Below are positions 52,943 through 63,246 of a stretch of 64,000 nt of DNA, one piece after another; the stretch's first letter is position 1; every line of letters begins with the position of its first letter. The stretch spans positions 20,879,596-20,943,595 of the forward strand of contig OX336343.1 of the NCBI GenBank assembly GCA_946902875.1. Reading direction: 5' to 3'. This DNA comes from Nematopogon swammerdamellus (lineage: Eukaryota > Arthropoda > Insecta > Lepidoptera > Adelidae). Made by a program: the position numbers and the translations under genes. Under the pieces are notes generated by a model. The model was not told the DNA's origin. It searched no databases and saw only the letters and a list, made by a program, of their open reading frames with translations.

Positions 52943-53137
52943 CAGTACCCTAATCACGAGATTTAACCCACACCGCGTACTAAGCTACGTCGTGTTCTCC
53001 GCATCATTTTGTATGGAGATACGAAGTTCGCAAATCTATCACTAGAGGCGCTGCTCCGTTTCTCCATACAAAATGATGCGGAGAACACAACGTAGCGTAG
53101 TACGCGGTGTAGGTTAAATCTCGTGATTAGGGTACTG
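52943..53137. mobile_element. Long-arm foldback MITE, 195 bp
   Basis: CAGTACCCTAATCACGAGAT, TTAACCCACACCGCGTACTA ... with reverse complement ending ATCTCGTGATTAGGGTACTG. Arms of about 85 bp leave a short unpaired centre (AAATCTATCACTAGAGGCGC). Second copy: 57040-57258. Confidence 0.85.
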
Positions 53138-53349
53138 TTTCAGTTTGGGTATCGAAAGGTCGTTAGCTAAATTGAGCGTAACGAAATTGATACTAACATG
53201 ATGGAGAAACTTGTAACTTAATATTTAATTTGAATTAAATTGTAAGCATATTACAATCTCTGCGAAGAAGGTTAGATACCTACTACTAATAGGTTGTACA
53301 GTTGAGGAAGCACGTTACAGACGATGAAGATAAGATATAATATTTTAAA

Positions 53350-53947
53350 AGCCGTCAAGTGCGAGTTGGACTCGCGCACCGAGGGTTCGTACCATCACAC
53401 AAACTCTAAACAAACCCTATAAGGTTTTGATTTTATTTGAGTGAGTTTGCGAGTGTTCAAATTTGACATAAATATTCGTATCTTTTGATTGCGTTGATTT
53501 AGAAGCTTGCATTTTTTACACCTCAAAGGGATCCTAGACCTTAGTATTTCGTATTAATTTCAATTTGATATCTTGATGCGTTTCTGAGAAAAAGGTTTAC
53601 AATTTTCGAATTGTTTCCTTTATTTGTGCTGTTTAAGACCTTGCTTCTTACCAAATTTCATGATTCTAGATTAACTGGAAGTACTCTATAGGTTTTGATT
53701 TGATTTGCCAATAGCAAAATAAGTGAGCTTAAATTTTTTATACCTTCGAGAAACCGTAGACTTTAGTATTAAATATTAAAGTCTACGGTTTCTCGTAGAA
53801 TTAATATCAAATTTTGATATTAATTTCTACTTGCCACCTCTACCCGTTCCTGAGAAAAACATTCTTGACGGACAGACAGACAGACGGACAACCTAAGTGG
53901 TCCTATAAGGGTTCCGTTTTTTCCTCTTTTGAGGTACGGAACCCTAA
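53350..53947 (+). mobile_element. Family F long variant with internal hairpin
   Basis: GTCAAGTGCGAGTTGGACTC, GCGCACCGAGGGTTCG at the start; GACGGACAGACAGACAGACG, GGTCCTATAAGGGTTCCG and GAGGTACGGAACCCTAAAAA at the end. An 18-bp perfect hairpin (GAGAAACCGTAGACTTTA and complement) lies at 53749-53795. It is not seen in the partial relative at 15808-16080. Confidence 0.7.
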
Positions 53948-54279
53948 AAACAATAACAATTATTACAATTTACAAGACTTTATGTAATTATTTAGTTATT
54001 TATTTGAGTTTTTTATAGTTTGAATAAAACTTTTATTACATATATTTACAAGTAAAAAATATTAAATAGCATAAAATGTAAACCTATTGTATTAAACTAA
54101 CAAACAATGTTAAAGTAACTTAAACATTTAAATTTAAACCTAAATAATAAATAAATAAAAAATAATAGATTGGACTTATTATAACAATAAAATAATTGTA
54201 AAAATATGATAAGGTTGGGAAAACATAAGCCCCGAAAGACAATTTTTGCGTAATTTGTAGGTTATTTTTTTATAGTAAG

Positions 54280-54694
54280 CGCGACATGTGGCGCCGAGCC
54301 ACCTATAAGGTGCCTAGCGACGCCCATGGACATTCGGACGCATGCAGGGGCTGCGAATGGCATGCCGGCCTGACAGGTGCCTATTCACGCCTCTCTTGAA
54401 GGACTCGAGACTATACTTGGGGGGAAATATTATGTATTATATTTAAATTTGTGTTGTATTTATATTAACTCTCAGCTTGCACCTCTTGCGTTGGTGGGAA
54501 GGACTGGTGGCGAACAGAGACAGCAGAAACGGCTATGTAAATAATTTGTGTTTTCCGACCAGTTCAGTGTAGCCGGCACGATCAAAGGGGGAAGCACTGA
54601 CATGGCACTTAGTTCACCCGGTGTTATGGGCTGACATCACGGACGTTGTAGGTGATGTAGCCAACCGTGCCAGTTTCCATAAAAAAAAAAAAAC
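54280..54694. mobile_element. LINE-D fragment (minus), then SINE A 3' half (plus)
   Basis: 54280-54430 minus: IFPPKYSLESFKRGVNRHLS, GRHAIRSPCMRPNVHGRR, stop, then a TCGCGCTTACTATAAAAAAA end. 54526-54694: A body from AAACGGCTATGTAAATAATT to GCCAGTTTCCAT with A-run. Confidence 0.7.
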
Positions 54695-54801
54695 AAGAGA
54701 CAACCAAATATCTAACATGTCGCCTTACTGTAACATCAAATAATATATTATCTTTGTCGTGTGTAATCGTTCTAAGGATTTCATGGTGAACGAACGATAT
54801 A

Positions 54802-55203
54802 TTTTTTTAAGTAATCCGGTACGGTTGGCTGACTCGGAGGGGCCAAAGCACACGCTCCGACCAGCCAATATCACCTCCGAGAAGGTAGGTGCCATACCGG
54901 AGACTTCCCTGGATTGCTGGCTATACTAGACTAGAGAACACAACCGAGGCTGCTATGCGGCCATCTGACATCCAGTACGGTGGTACGAACCCAGTCGGCT
55001 ACAATTTGAGCCTACCACCTAGTAAGGGGCAAGGGAAGGGACCTACAGTTTTACACCGGTTCCGAACGGTGAAGCAGCAGGTGTAGGTATTGCACGTAAA
55101 TTTGTTCGTCAGAAAAAAACTCATTGATACACGCCGACCCGATTCGAACCTCGGACCTCTCGCATGAGAAGCCGATGCCCAAACCACTCGGTCACCCGCC
55201 GCT
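54802..55203 (-). mobile_element. SINE family B, full length
   Basis: Minus strand from AGCGGCGGGTGACCGAGTGG and GGTTCGAATCGGG (B box) to CTCAGCCAACCGTACCGGAT, TACTT. All central blocks present. Confidence 0.88.
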
Positions 55204-55204
55204 T

Positions 55205-56225
55205 GATTTGAAATATGCCCTAAGTTTAGATATATCTTATAATTATCTTCATCGTTTATGAAGCGTTTTAGATTATTATGTACAAGCGTATATTGAATTA
55301 CTCAATCTACGGTACAAATCATTGATTTAATTTCACTAAGTCGACAGGATCTCGCAGTTCGATCGGATTTCCTTACCTTATTTCGTTTTATAAGTAAGGA
55401 AAATTATAGAAAAACTAATTTTTTTTTTTTAATGGGATGTCTAACCAGGATATCGAAATTTTATATACAAGCTATGGATATTAATTAAATAATGGAATTA
55501 ATTAATAATAAAAAGGCATTGCACCTCCGATATGCCGAGTCTAGTGTTGCGTCTGCTCAAAGCTCTTAATCTACTTATTTGCTGTAATTTACACCAGAGT
55601 TCTTGCAGCACAACACCGATTACTCTGCTTACCCCGATTGTCGGGATTCAGCGTATGTGAATGTATGTATGTAATTTTTTTCAAGAAAATGTTTGAAAAT
55701 TAATTCCACGAACTAATATTTCATCTAACTTACATTATTGACTTCAAAAATAGGAAAACAAAAATTTAAATTACTTTTCGATAGAACTTCTTTGATCTTT
55801 AACTGATTAGATTGAAATCCGAGATACGAGTGTGGGCGTACTCAGATATGAAATTTTGAAAAGCCCGTTTTGTACCGGTGCGCCTCCTGAAAGACTTCCT
55901 GGCTCCTTCCTGGCTCCTTTAGCCCCTTTCGGCAGACTTCGGCTCCAAGGAAAGTGTGGTATGAGTGATGTTTTGGTGGTTTAAAAAAAAACCAGGGTTA
56001 ATATAAAGAAGATGCGTCGCTAAGCATATTAACCCTAACCTAATGATGAGGTGGTGCATGTCGTTTTTGTTACGTTTCGTTTCGAGCCGAGTGTTCACGA
56101 AAGGAGCCAAAGAAGTCAGGAAGGAGCCGAAATGTCTTTCAGGTGTCGAACGCGTGTGTACGTTGTTTTTCTGCGTTTTCAATTGAGATTTCTCAACATA
56201 ATTAAAAGTTGAAACGGTTAGAATT
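55205..56225. other. AT-rich spacer with a C 3' end
   Basis: 55578-55672 is the 3' end of a family C element (TTGCAGCACAACACCGATTA, GATTGTCGGGATTCAGCGTA, GTATGTATGTAA). The rest is unassigned. Inverted GGAGCC/GGCTCC motifs at 55900-55950 and 56100-56130 are too weak to call an element. Confidence 0.45.
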
Positions 56226-56475
56226 TTATGCACAACAAGCTGTGCCCGCGGCTCCGCCCGCTCTCATATTTCACTTCACTGCTAACCTCATAAGCCATTT
56301 AGCGTGATAGTAAGTAGCCTATAGTTGATGGGAAGAATCAAGCTATCCGTAGATTTTTTTTATTAAAATCGGTTCAGTGGTTCTCGAGTTATAAGCAGAC
56401 AGACAGACATACACTCAGACACTCAGACACTCAGACAGAAAGCAGACATTGGATTTTATTATAGGTAAGGATAAA
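56226..56475 (+). mobile_element. Family G repeat
   Basis: ACAAGCTGTGCCCGCGGCTC to GGATTTTATTATAGGTAAGG, closely matching 48712-48960(-), including the CACTCAGACACTCAGACACT run. Confidence 0.7.
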
Positions 56476-56839
56476 AAAGCGCTCATTGGCGAATCGGACT
56501 CGCGCACCCAGATTCCGTAGAGGCCTTGACAACATACTATGAGCATACAACGTGTCCCAAAACCCAAGCGGGTACCAGGGAGTAGGCCAGTTTATGACTT
56601 CCCAGGGGGGAAAAACCTGGGTCATTTATTTTTTTAGAAAAAAATGTTACTGAAAAATTTTTTTTTGGTAAAACTACAGGCATTCTGGTTTTATTTGGGA
56701 TACTGATCAATAGCAGAGTTATTTAGGCTACCAATAAAAAAAAATTAACAAATAAATTAATCTCGTGTCGGCACTTCTGCTCGACTCAGTCACGCAGGTT
56801 TACCGCCTCACTGCACCTTCGTGGAAAATTACATTTTAT

Positions 56840-57350
56840 TAACCGCCGACGAAAAATATGGGTGTTTAAGTTTGACGTCTCCGTCTGTGTGTGTTTGTGT
56901 CTGTTTGTGGCATGGAAAATAAGAAGTAAATAAGTCTTATTTTCCATGGTTTGTGGCATCGTAAGCTCCTGAACCACAGAACAAAGATCGGGCCACCACT
57001 ACCACTACACACACTGGGCAACTACGCCGGGCAAGACCTGTATACCTTATCACGAGATTTAACCTACACCGCGTACTACGCTACGCCGTGTTCTCCGCAT
57101 CATTTTGTATGGAGAAACGAAATTCGTTCGCAAATCTATCACTAGAGGCGCTGCTCCGTTTCTCCATACAAAATGATGCGGAGAACACGGCGGCGGAGGC
57201 GGGGGCGGCGGCGTAGCGTAGTCCGCGGTGTAGTTTAAATCTCGTGATTAGGGTACTGGTCTGGTTCAAAGCTCTTTGTCCTAAACGGATGGGCCGATTT
57301 GGATGCGGTTTTTTCTTTATAAGAAAGTAGGTTTAACCGGGATGGTTCTT
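56840..57350. mobile_element. RTE-like 3' region split by a MITE
   Basis: 56840-57039 (GCCGACGAAAAATATGGGTG, ATCGTAAGCTCCTGAACCAC) and 57259-57350 (CTAAACGGATGGGCCGATTT, GGATGCGG) look like one retroelement 3' region. The MITE 57040-57258 is the second copy of 52943-53137, with a GC expansion (GGCGGCGGAGGCGGGGGCGG) in its right arm. 56911-56948 is a separate hairpin (CATGGAAAATAAG/CTTATTTTCCATG) between repeats of TTTGTGGCAT. Confidence 0.65.
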
Positions 57351-57408
57351 AGTTATTAATCAAGTAATTATGAAGAAATAAAAAATTACGTCTCACGGAT
57401 GAACCGAA

Positions 57409-57606
57409 CTAAATGCCTTGGTTGGTACCACAGCACCGATGAAGCGGCTATGTAAATAGCTCGTGTTTTCTGTTCAGTTCAGTGTAGCCAGCACGACCGA
57501 AGGGAAGCACTGACACGGAACCTAGTTCACCAAGTTGTTATAGTCTGACATCGCGGATGTTGTAGGTGTTAAAGCCATAACCGTGTCAGTTTCCATTTTT
57601 TTTTTC
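57409..57606 (+). mobile_element. SINE A body with T-run instead of A-tail
   Basis: CCTTGGTTGGTACCACAGCA, CGGCTATGTAAATAGCTCGT, CACTGACACGGAACCTAGTT, CCGTGTCAGTTTCCAT then a run of T rather than A. Headless and diverged. Confidence 0.75.
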
Positions 57607-57840
57607 AGTGACTTAATTATGCACTCCTAAGGACGGTCATAGGTTTTCCGGAAAGCGAAGCCGTGGAAACGTTAAGTTCTGACTACAAAGACTTATTAAT
57701 TAAGTGAATCAGGTGTAAAGAGCCTTTGTCAAACTTTCATACGTAATTTGTATCAACATAATTATGTTAGTTTATTAAAACATACTACAATGTAGTATAA
57801 ATTATTGTAAAAAAAAAATTTAAATATATGAATATTAAGA

Positions 57841-58312
57841 TTTTTTTTTTATGGAACCTGACACGGTTGGCTACATCACCTACAACATCCGTGATGTCAG
57901 CCCATAACACAGGGTGAACTAGGTGCCATGTCAGTGCTTCCCTTCATTTCATGTCGGCTACACTAAACTGAACGGAAAACACGAACTATTTACATAGCCG
58001 TTTCGACCGACGTTTCGTTCAGTGCGGTGGTACCAACCCGGCCGGGATAAACCCTACCACCTAGTAAGGTAAGAAGGGAAGGGACCTACAGTTTAACGTG
58101 GAATCCGAACCACGGTCAGCCTCCAACGGTCGAGCGGTCACCTATCCAATCACTGACCGCGCTCAGCGTTGCTTAATAACAGTTGACTAACCAACCGCGC
58201 CACTGAGCTACCGAGGCTGACGAATTTTCTTATCCCTTAGTCGACTTTTACGACATGCGACGGCGAGAGATGCAGTGGGGCTATTCTTTTTAAGTACCGA
58301 CCCCACACGGTA
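57841..58312 (-). mobile_element. Tripartite SINE: C head + complete A
   Basis: Minus strand: GTACCGTGTGGGGTCGGTAC, AGCCCCACTGCATCTCTCGC, CGTCGCATGTCGTAAAAGTC, GACTAAGGGATAAG, AAAATTCGTCAGCCTCGGTA, then the whole A element with 5S block (TTAAGCAACGCTGAGCGCGG) and A-run. Near-identical in architecture and diagnostic bases to 63247-63726. Confidence 0.9.
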
Positions 58313-58727
58313 CAAATGCTGCTAATTATTAGCTCAAAAAAGTTTCGCAAAGATTTATATTATGTTTGTTATGTATGTTTATGTTTTTTTGTGTATGTTT
58401 TTACACGTATGCTTTATGATTAATTGTATGGGACCAAGTGCCTGAATGAAGAAGATTTTATTTATAAATTTAATGACTGACTACTCCGGGCTTAGTGCCG
58501 AACAGCCTCGAAAGACACCAGAACTTTAGAGATAGAAAAATGTTATTTTGCTGAGCCAATAGACTCACTGACACCCACTCAACAAGAATCTCACTCGGAG
58601 TCCTAAGTCAACACGGAATGGCCTATCGGTTGATAGAAACTTTTCAATTTATTATGTAGGCTTCTGTGAAGGCTTGGCCTTCAGACATTTGGCCTTCAAG
58701 TGACGTAGGTATGTGGACACGTTTTTT

Positions 58728-58779
58728 AGGTTTCCGTATCCGGTACGGGACCCTATTACTAAGCCTACGCCGTCTGTCT

Positions 58780-58810
<31 letters not shown>

Positions 58811-59095
58811 CGTCCGTCCGTTTGTCTGTCCGAGGGCCGTATCTCTTGAACCGTAATAGGTAGCCCGTTGAAATGTTCACAGAATATGTGTTATTATGGC
58901 GGATTTAACAATAAATAATAAAAAATAGAAAAAGTAAAAAATTCACGGGGTTCCCATAGAATAAACCGAAAAGTGTATGCGCGCGCGCCATATACCGAAT
59001 AGAGTGTGAAGCATTTCATAACACGCCATAGTAAGCGTGAGTGGCGATACGGAACCCTCGGTGCGCGAGTTCGACTCGCACTTGGCCGGTTTTTT
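58728..59095 (-). mobile_element. Family F repeat, near full length
   Basis: From ACCGGCCAAGTGCGAGTCGA (59090 side) through GGCGCGCGCGCATACACTTT to GGACGGACAGACAGACGGAC runs and CTTAGTAATAGGGTCCCGTA, GGAAACC. Long CTGT/CCGT simple repeat at 58770-58830. Confidence 0.8.
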
Positions 59096-59224
59096 TTCTA
59101 ACGACGCCATAATATCACTGTACCTAACCTATCCCCAATGACCTTGCTTGAATATCTGGCGAAATTGGTACAAATAAAACATACCGTCACACGAGGTCCA
59201 GTGGAATAAGCAGAGACTGGAATA

Positions 59225-59645
59225 AGCGGTGGGTGGCCGAGTCGTTTGGGCATCGGCTTCTCATGCGAGAGTCCCGAGGTTCGAATCCGTTCAGCGTGTA
59301 TCAATGAGTTTTTTCTAACGAACACATTTACGTGCATACCTACACCTGCTGCTTCACCGTTCGGAACCGGTGTAAAACTGTTGGTCCCTTCCAAAGATCC
59401 TTCCCTTGCTCCTTACTAGGCGGTAGGCTCAAATTGTAGCCGACTGGGTTTGTACCACCGTACTGTATGGAAGATGGCCGCATAGCAGCTTCGGCTGTGT
59501 TCTCCTCTAGTCCAGTATAGCCAGCAATCCAGGGAAGTATCCCGTATGACACGCACCTCCTCGGAGGTGATATTGGCTGGTCAGAGCATGCGCTTTGGCC
59601 CCTCCGACTCAGCCACCCATACCGGATTACATAAATAAAAAAAAG
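59225..59645 (+). mobile_element. SINE family B, full length
   Basis: AGCGGTGGGTGGCCGAGTCG, GGTTCGAATCC B box (59279-59289), a small duplication (GGTCCCTTCCAAAGATCCTT), GCACCTCCTCGGAGGTGATA, CTCAGCCACCCATACCGGAT, ACATAAATAAAAAAAA. Confidence 0.88.
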
Positions 59646-59849
59646 ACAACGGGTCTTTTTAATATAATTTTTTTATAACCGTATTGAACTTTGAATGAGA
59701 TGTTTCATTTATTAGAGTTCCGTATCCATAATGTATAAAGCGGCCACTTTAGTGGCCGCTCCATAGGTGAAGGGTTTTAAAAAGTATGTTCAGTGTGAAC
59801 CTTGTTTATCCCAAATTTCCGTTCTCCGTCTGGTGGGAGACCCGAAATT

Positions 59850-60296
59850 GACTGATGATCTGGCTGGAGTCTCTCAGTCACAGACGATTTGTAGAGTCAC
59901 TCAGTCTGTTTTACAGGTATTATCATGGAGGCTGCTCGGAAGAACTTGCTTCCCTTATTCCTTGCCATCCAACCTATCTTCGCAGCTCTCCCCGCAGAGA
60001 AACTGAGCGCCCTTTTGTTGTTGACATTGGGCTTTTGAGAACCCTTCGGTTCTCAAAATCGTTTCTTTGTCGCGCCGCTAGGGTGTGGAACTGTCTCCCG
60101 GCGAGTGTGTTTCCCGAATCCTGGGTATGTTCAAACGTCGTATCAACGGGCTAGACAGCCCAGCAACAGTCCGTAAATCTGCTGGCATGGCGCCTCACCG
60201 AGCGTGGTTTCGCGAGGAGAGGTGTTTTTGGCTCTGTCGACTGTACCATTGGTCCCTCGACACAGCCACCCATGTTGGTTTACATAAAAAAAAATG
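59850..60296 (+). pseudogene. LINE ORF2 C-terminus and A-tailed 3' end
   Basis: LESLSHRRFVESLSLFYRYY, HGGCSEELASLIPCHPTYLR, VVDIGLLRTLRFSKSFLCRA and ARVWNCLPASVFPES, then a frame change near 60120 into MFKRRINGLDS. The trailer is TGGCATGGCGCCTCACCGAG, TTGGTCCCTCGACACAGCCA, CCCATGTTGGTTTACATAAA plus A-run. The last 40 bases closely resemble the 3' end of SINE B. Second copy: 34381-34931. Confidence 0.78.
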
Positions 60297-60319
60297 TGTA
60301 GCAAGTGCATGTCAGTCAG

Positions 60320-60605
60320 TCAGCGTGTAAGCGTCCACTGCTGGACATACGCCTCTCCAATTTTCCTCCAGTCCTCCCGGCCTTCAGCGGTACGGAAACA
60401 CTGCTTTCCGCCGACTGAATTGATGTCGTCGTCCCACATAGCGGGTGCTCTTCCCACACTCCGTTTTCCTGTCCACGGCCGCCAGTGTAGGACACGATTA
60501 CTCCAACGGTCGTCGTCTCTTCGGCTGACGTGCCCAGCCCACTGCCACTTGGGCTTAGGCACCCCGTTATCCAATATCGACTACTTTGGTGCGTTGACCA
60601 AGTGC
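60320..60605 (-). pseudogene. RTE-clade LINE C-terminus, second lineage
   Basis: Minus: QRTKVVDIG, then KPKWQWAGHVSRRDDDRWSN, RVLHWRPWTGKRSVGRAPAM, DDINSVGGKQCFRTAEGRED, IGEAYVQQWTLTR, stop at 60320. Frame change near 60570. It lies immediately 5' of galactokinase exon 1, about 25 bases from its ATG. Confidence 0.75.
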
Positions 60606-60630
60606 ATGTTTTCCTCCAAATGATTTCAGT

Positions 60631-60792
60631 ATGGTGAGCGAGGCGGTGTCTGTATCGGAGTTGGTTGAGCGCGCGCGTCGCGAGTTCGTGACGCACTTCC
60701 GGAGGGATGCAGAGTGCGCGGCCAGCGCTCCGGGCCGCGTCAACCTTATAGGAGAACACACAGACTATAATGATGGTTTCGTCTTGCCTATG
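60631..60792 (+). CDS. Galactokinase, exon 1 (coding)
   Basis: Galactokinase phosphorylates galactose with ATP to galactose-1-phosphate, the first committed step of the Leloir pathway, in the cytosol. The 54 codons read [40 protein letters not shown] and [35 protein letters not shown] is the family signature; its Arg is the conserved catalytic arginine and HTDY contacts the sugar. ATG 60631 gives an N-terminus of usual length. A possible 3' splice site (CTCCAAATGATTTCAG, AG at 60628-60629) just upstream suggests a 5' UTR intron. The exon ends at a donor, ATG|GTGCGTAT, phase 0. GC-rich against its surroundings. No frame damage seen. Confidence 0.9.
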
Positions 60793-60912
60793 GTGCGTAT
60801 ACACAATGCTCTAAAGTCTAAAGTTTCTAAAACTAATAACAATAATTAGAAATAGGTAGGTTACTGGCTATACTGGACTAGAGGAGATTCATTGCTGAAT
60901 GCCTCCTTCCAG
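60793..60912 (+). other. Galactokinase intron 1 (120 bp) with SINE B fragment
   Basis: GT at 60793 and AG at 60911-60912. About 26 bases (TACTGGCTATACTGGACTAG, AGGAGA at 60862-60887) match SINE B in minus orientation (compare 32895-32911 and 61500-61522), only some 25 bases from the acceptor. The pyrimidine tract is TGCCTCCTTCCAG. Confidence 0.7.
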
Positions 60913-61099
60913 GCTCTGCCCATGTGGACAGTGGCAGTCGGCGGTTGGAGCGGCACCACCGAATGCACTGTGGTCTCCGTCGGCGAAGATGGAGAGGTGC
61001 TGAAGGCCAGCTTCCACGCTCCCACGCAGACGGCACCGCTGCGGCCGGGGGAGCCAGCGTGGGCCAACTACGTGAAGGGAGTTGTGGCTAATTTCCCTG
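60913..61099 (+). CDS. Galactokinase, exon 2 (coding)
   Basis: Phase 0 after the acceptor CTTCCAG: ALPMWTVAVGGWSGTTECTV, VSVGEDGEVLKASFHAPTQT, APLRPGEPAWANYVKGVVAN, FP plus one base of a split codon. The joined product VLPM-ALPM and WANYVKGV match the position and spacing in animal galactokinases (FVLPMAL..., then WANYVKGV about 55 residues later). The donor is CCTG|GTTTGTTG at 61100, phase 1. Later exons, including the GGGLSSSAS ATP-binding motif, are not in this window and should lie beyond 64000. The reading frame is intact, so the gene is probably functional. Confidence 0.88.
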
Positions 61100-61127
61100 G
61101 TTTGTTGACGTCTGTTTCAGATGTTTT

Positions 61128-61465
61128 TTGGTTTCCGTATCCCGTACGGAAGCCTATTACTAAGCCTCCGCTGTCTGTCTGTCCGTCCGTCCGTCCGTCC
61201 GTCCGTCTGTCTGTCCGACGGCTGTATCTCTTGAACCGTAATAGGTAGCCCGTTGAAATTTTCACATAATATGTGTTACTATGGCGGATATAACAACAAA
61301 TAATAAAAAAAAAAATTAAAAATTGCTGCCATACAACAAACGTCCGAAAAATCGATTAGTCACAGTATTGAATAATTGAATTGTTGAAAGACAAAAGATG
61401 GGCGGATAATAGCGGATAGATACGGAAACCTCCGCGCGCGAGTAAAACTCGCACTTAACAGATTT
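61128..61465 (-). mobile_element. Family F in galactokinase intron 2
   Basis: Minus orientation: CTGTTAAGTGCGAGTTTTAC (diverged start), CACATATTATGTGAAAATTT, GGACGGACGGACGGACGGAC and TTAGTAATAGGCTTCCGTAC. It begins only 28 bases after the splice donor. Confidence 0.75.
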
Positions 61466-61493
61466 TTTATTTCTGTTTTTACTTCCCTTTTGG

Positions 61494-62130
61494 ATTGTTG
61501 ACTATACTGGACTAGAGGAGAACACAGCCGAGGCTGCTATGCGGCCATCTTACATCCAGTACGGTGGTACCAACCCAGTCGGCTACAATTTGAGCCTACC
61601 ACCTAGTAAGGAGCAAGGGAAGGGACCTACCTGTTCAGCCTCGATAGCTCAGTGGTGCAGACAGTAAACTGTCGCTATTGAATGTTAAGCAACGCTGGGT
61701 GCGGTCAGTTCTTGGATGGGTGACCGCTGTCCGTTGGAGGCTGACCGAGGTTCGGATTCCTCGTAAAACTGTAGGTCCCTTCCCTCCTAATCTTACTTGG
61801 TGGTAGGGTTTAACCCGCCCGGTTTGGTACCACCGCACTGAATGAAACGTCGGTCTAAACGGCTATATGTAAATAGTTTGTGCTTTCCGACCAGTTCAGT
61901 GTAGCCGGCACGATCAAAGGGAGAAGCACTGACATGGCACCTAGTTCACCCGGTGTTATGGGCTGACATCACGGACGTTGTAGGTGATGTAGCCAACCGT
62001 GTCAGTTTCCATAAAAAAAAAAACCTACAGTTTTACACCGGTTCCGAACCGTGAAGCAGCAGGTGTAGGTGTGCACGTAAATTTTTGGTTGAGAAAAAAC
62101 TCATCGGTACACGCCGAGCGAGTTCGAACC
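61494..62130 (-). mobile_element. SINE B split by a SINE A insertion
   Basis: 61494-61630 and 62024-62130 are two halves of one minus SINE B. A complete + SINE A (61631-62023) sits between them, flanked by CCTAC on both sides (61626-61630 and 62024-62028), a 5-base target duplication. The A copy closely resembles 49471-49862. The B A-tail and 3' region are missing at the left. Confidence 0.88.
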
Positions 62131-62241
62131 TAATAATAAAAAAAATAATTTTGGAAATCGACTTAGAACTTCAGTAGCAATAAGCCTTTTCGTGGCGCGC
62201 ACCGATTTTCATTTAATATTGTTTGATGATTTCGCAGGTAT

Positions 62242-62735
62242 TTTTTTTTTTATCGAAACTTATATGGTTGGCTATATCACCTACAACATCCGTGATGTCA
62301 GCCCGGTGGCACCTAATTCGCCCGGTGATAACACCGGGCGAACTAGGTGCCATGTCAGTGCTTCCCTTCGATCGTGCCGGCTACACTGAACTGGACGGAA
62401 AACACAAACTATTTACATAGCCGTTTCGACCGAGGACGTTTCATTCAGTGCGGTGGTAGCAACCCGGGCGGGCTGAACCCTACCACCGAGTAAGGTAGGA
62501 AGGGAAGGGATCTACAGTTTTACGTGGAATCCGAACCACGGTCAGTCTCCAACGGTCGAGCGGTCACCCATCCAAGTATACTGACCGCGCCCAGCGTTTC
62601 TTAACAATCAATAGCAACAGTCCACTGTCTGCACCACTGAGCTATCACCCATCCAAGTACTGACCGCGCCCAGCGTTGCTTAACAATCAATAGCAACAGT
62701 CGACTGTCTGCACCACTGAGCTATCGAGGCTGACA
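62242..62735 (-). mobile_element. SINE A with duplicated head and body palindrome
   Basis: Minus SINE A. The head (A box, AACAATCAATAGCAACAG spacer and 5S block) is repeated: 62565-62645 and 62646-62735. In the body, 62305-62353 has an inverted repeat (GGCACCTAATTCGCCCGGTG, loop ATAA, CACCGGGCGAACTAGGTGCC). The remaining modules are normal. Confidence 0.85.
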
Positions 62736-63246
62736 AGGTTTAACCTTTAAAGCATTAATTAACCTTAGGTTCATCCCTATTTGTATACCTAGTTAATATT
62801 GAATGAAGAATCTCTCTCACTTGAGACGTGCCAACGACTAGCTCAAATCATGCCAAAGCGATGGCGTAGGTCGAAGCACCAGACGCGTATTTTGTGAAAT
62901 GTCGGCTTGGGGCTATCGCCGCTTGATATTCTGACGTGGCAGTGCATAGTGTAACTCTGCCCAAAGTAACTGTTGATTCATATTTAGATATTTATTTCGC
63001 TATAAAAAACAAACAACGTGAACAATATTTCATTGAGACATATTATGCCTTTCGTATTTAGTATTTTTTTTGTCGTGTCTCAGCAATTATGCAATCTATA
63101 AGGAAGAACCGGGTAAAAAACCTTATAGAGGGAAACCTTTAAAATAGAACTTACATAATAAGTTTTAATTTAAGTTAAAAATGTAACATACTATGTCTAA
63201 GTAAAACAGAAAATAAAAGATAGTAAAATACGAAGCACCAGTTATG
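62736..63246. other. Intron 2 spacer
   Basis: AT-rich with a short GC-richer part near 62860-62960. No repeat family, ORF or galactokinase exon found. Confidence 0.4.

Noticed and set aside
58770..58860. CRISPR-like or satellite array
   Set aside because: It is a CTGT/CCGT simple repeat inside a family F element.
60316..60804. 162-residue minus-strand frame over the galactokinase start
   Set aside because: Part is out-of-frame RTE sequence and part is antisense to galactokinase exon 1.
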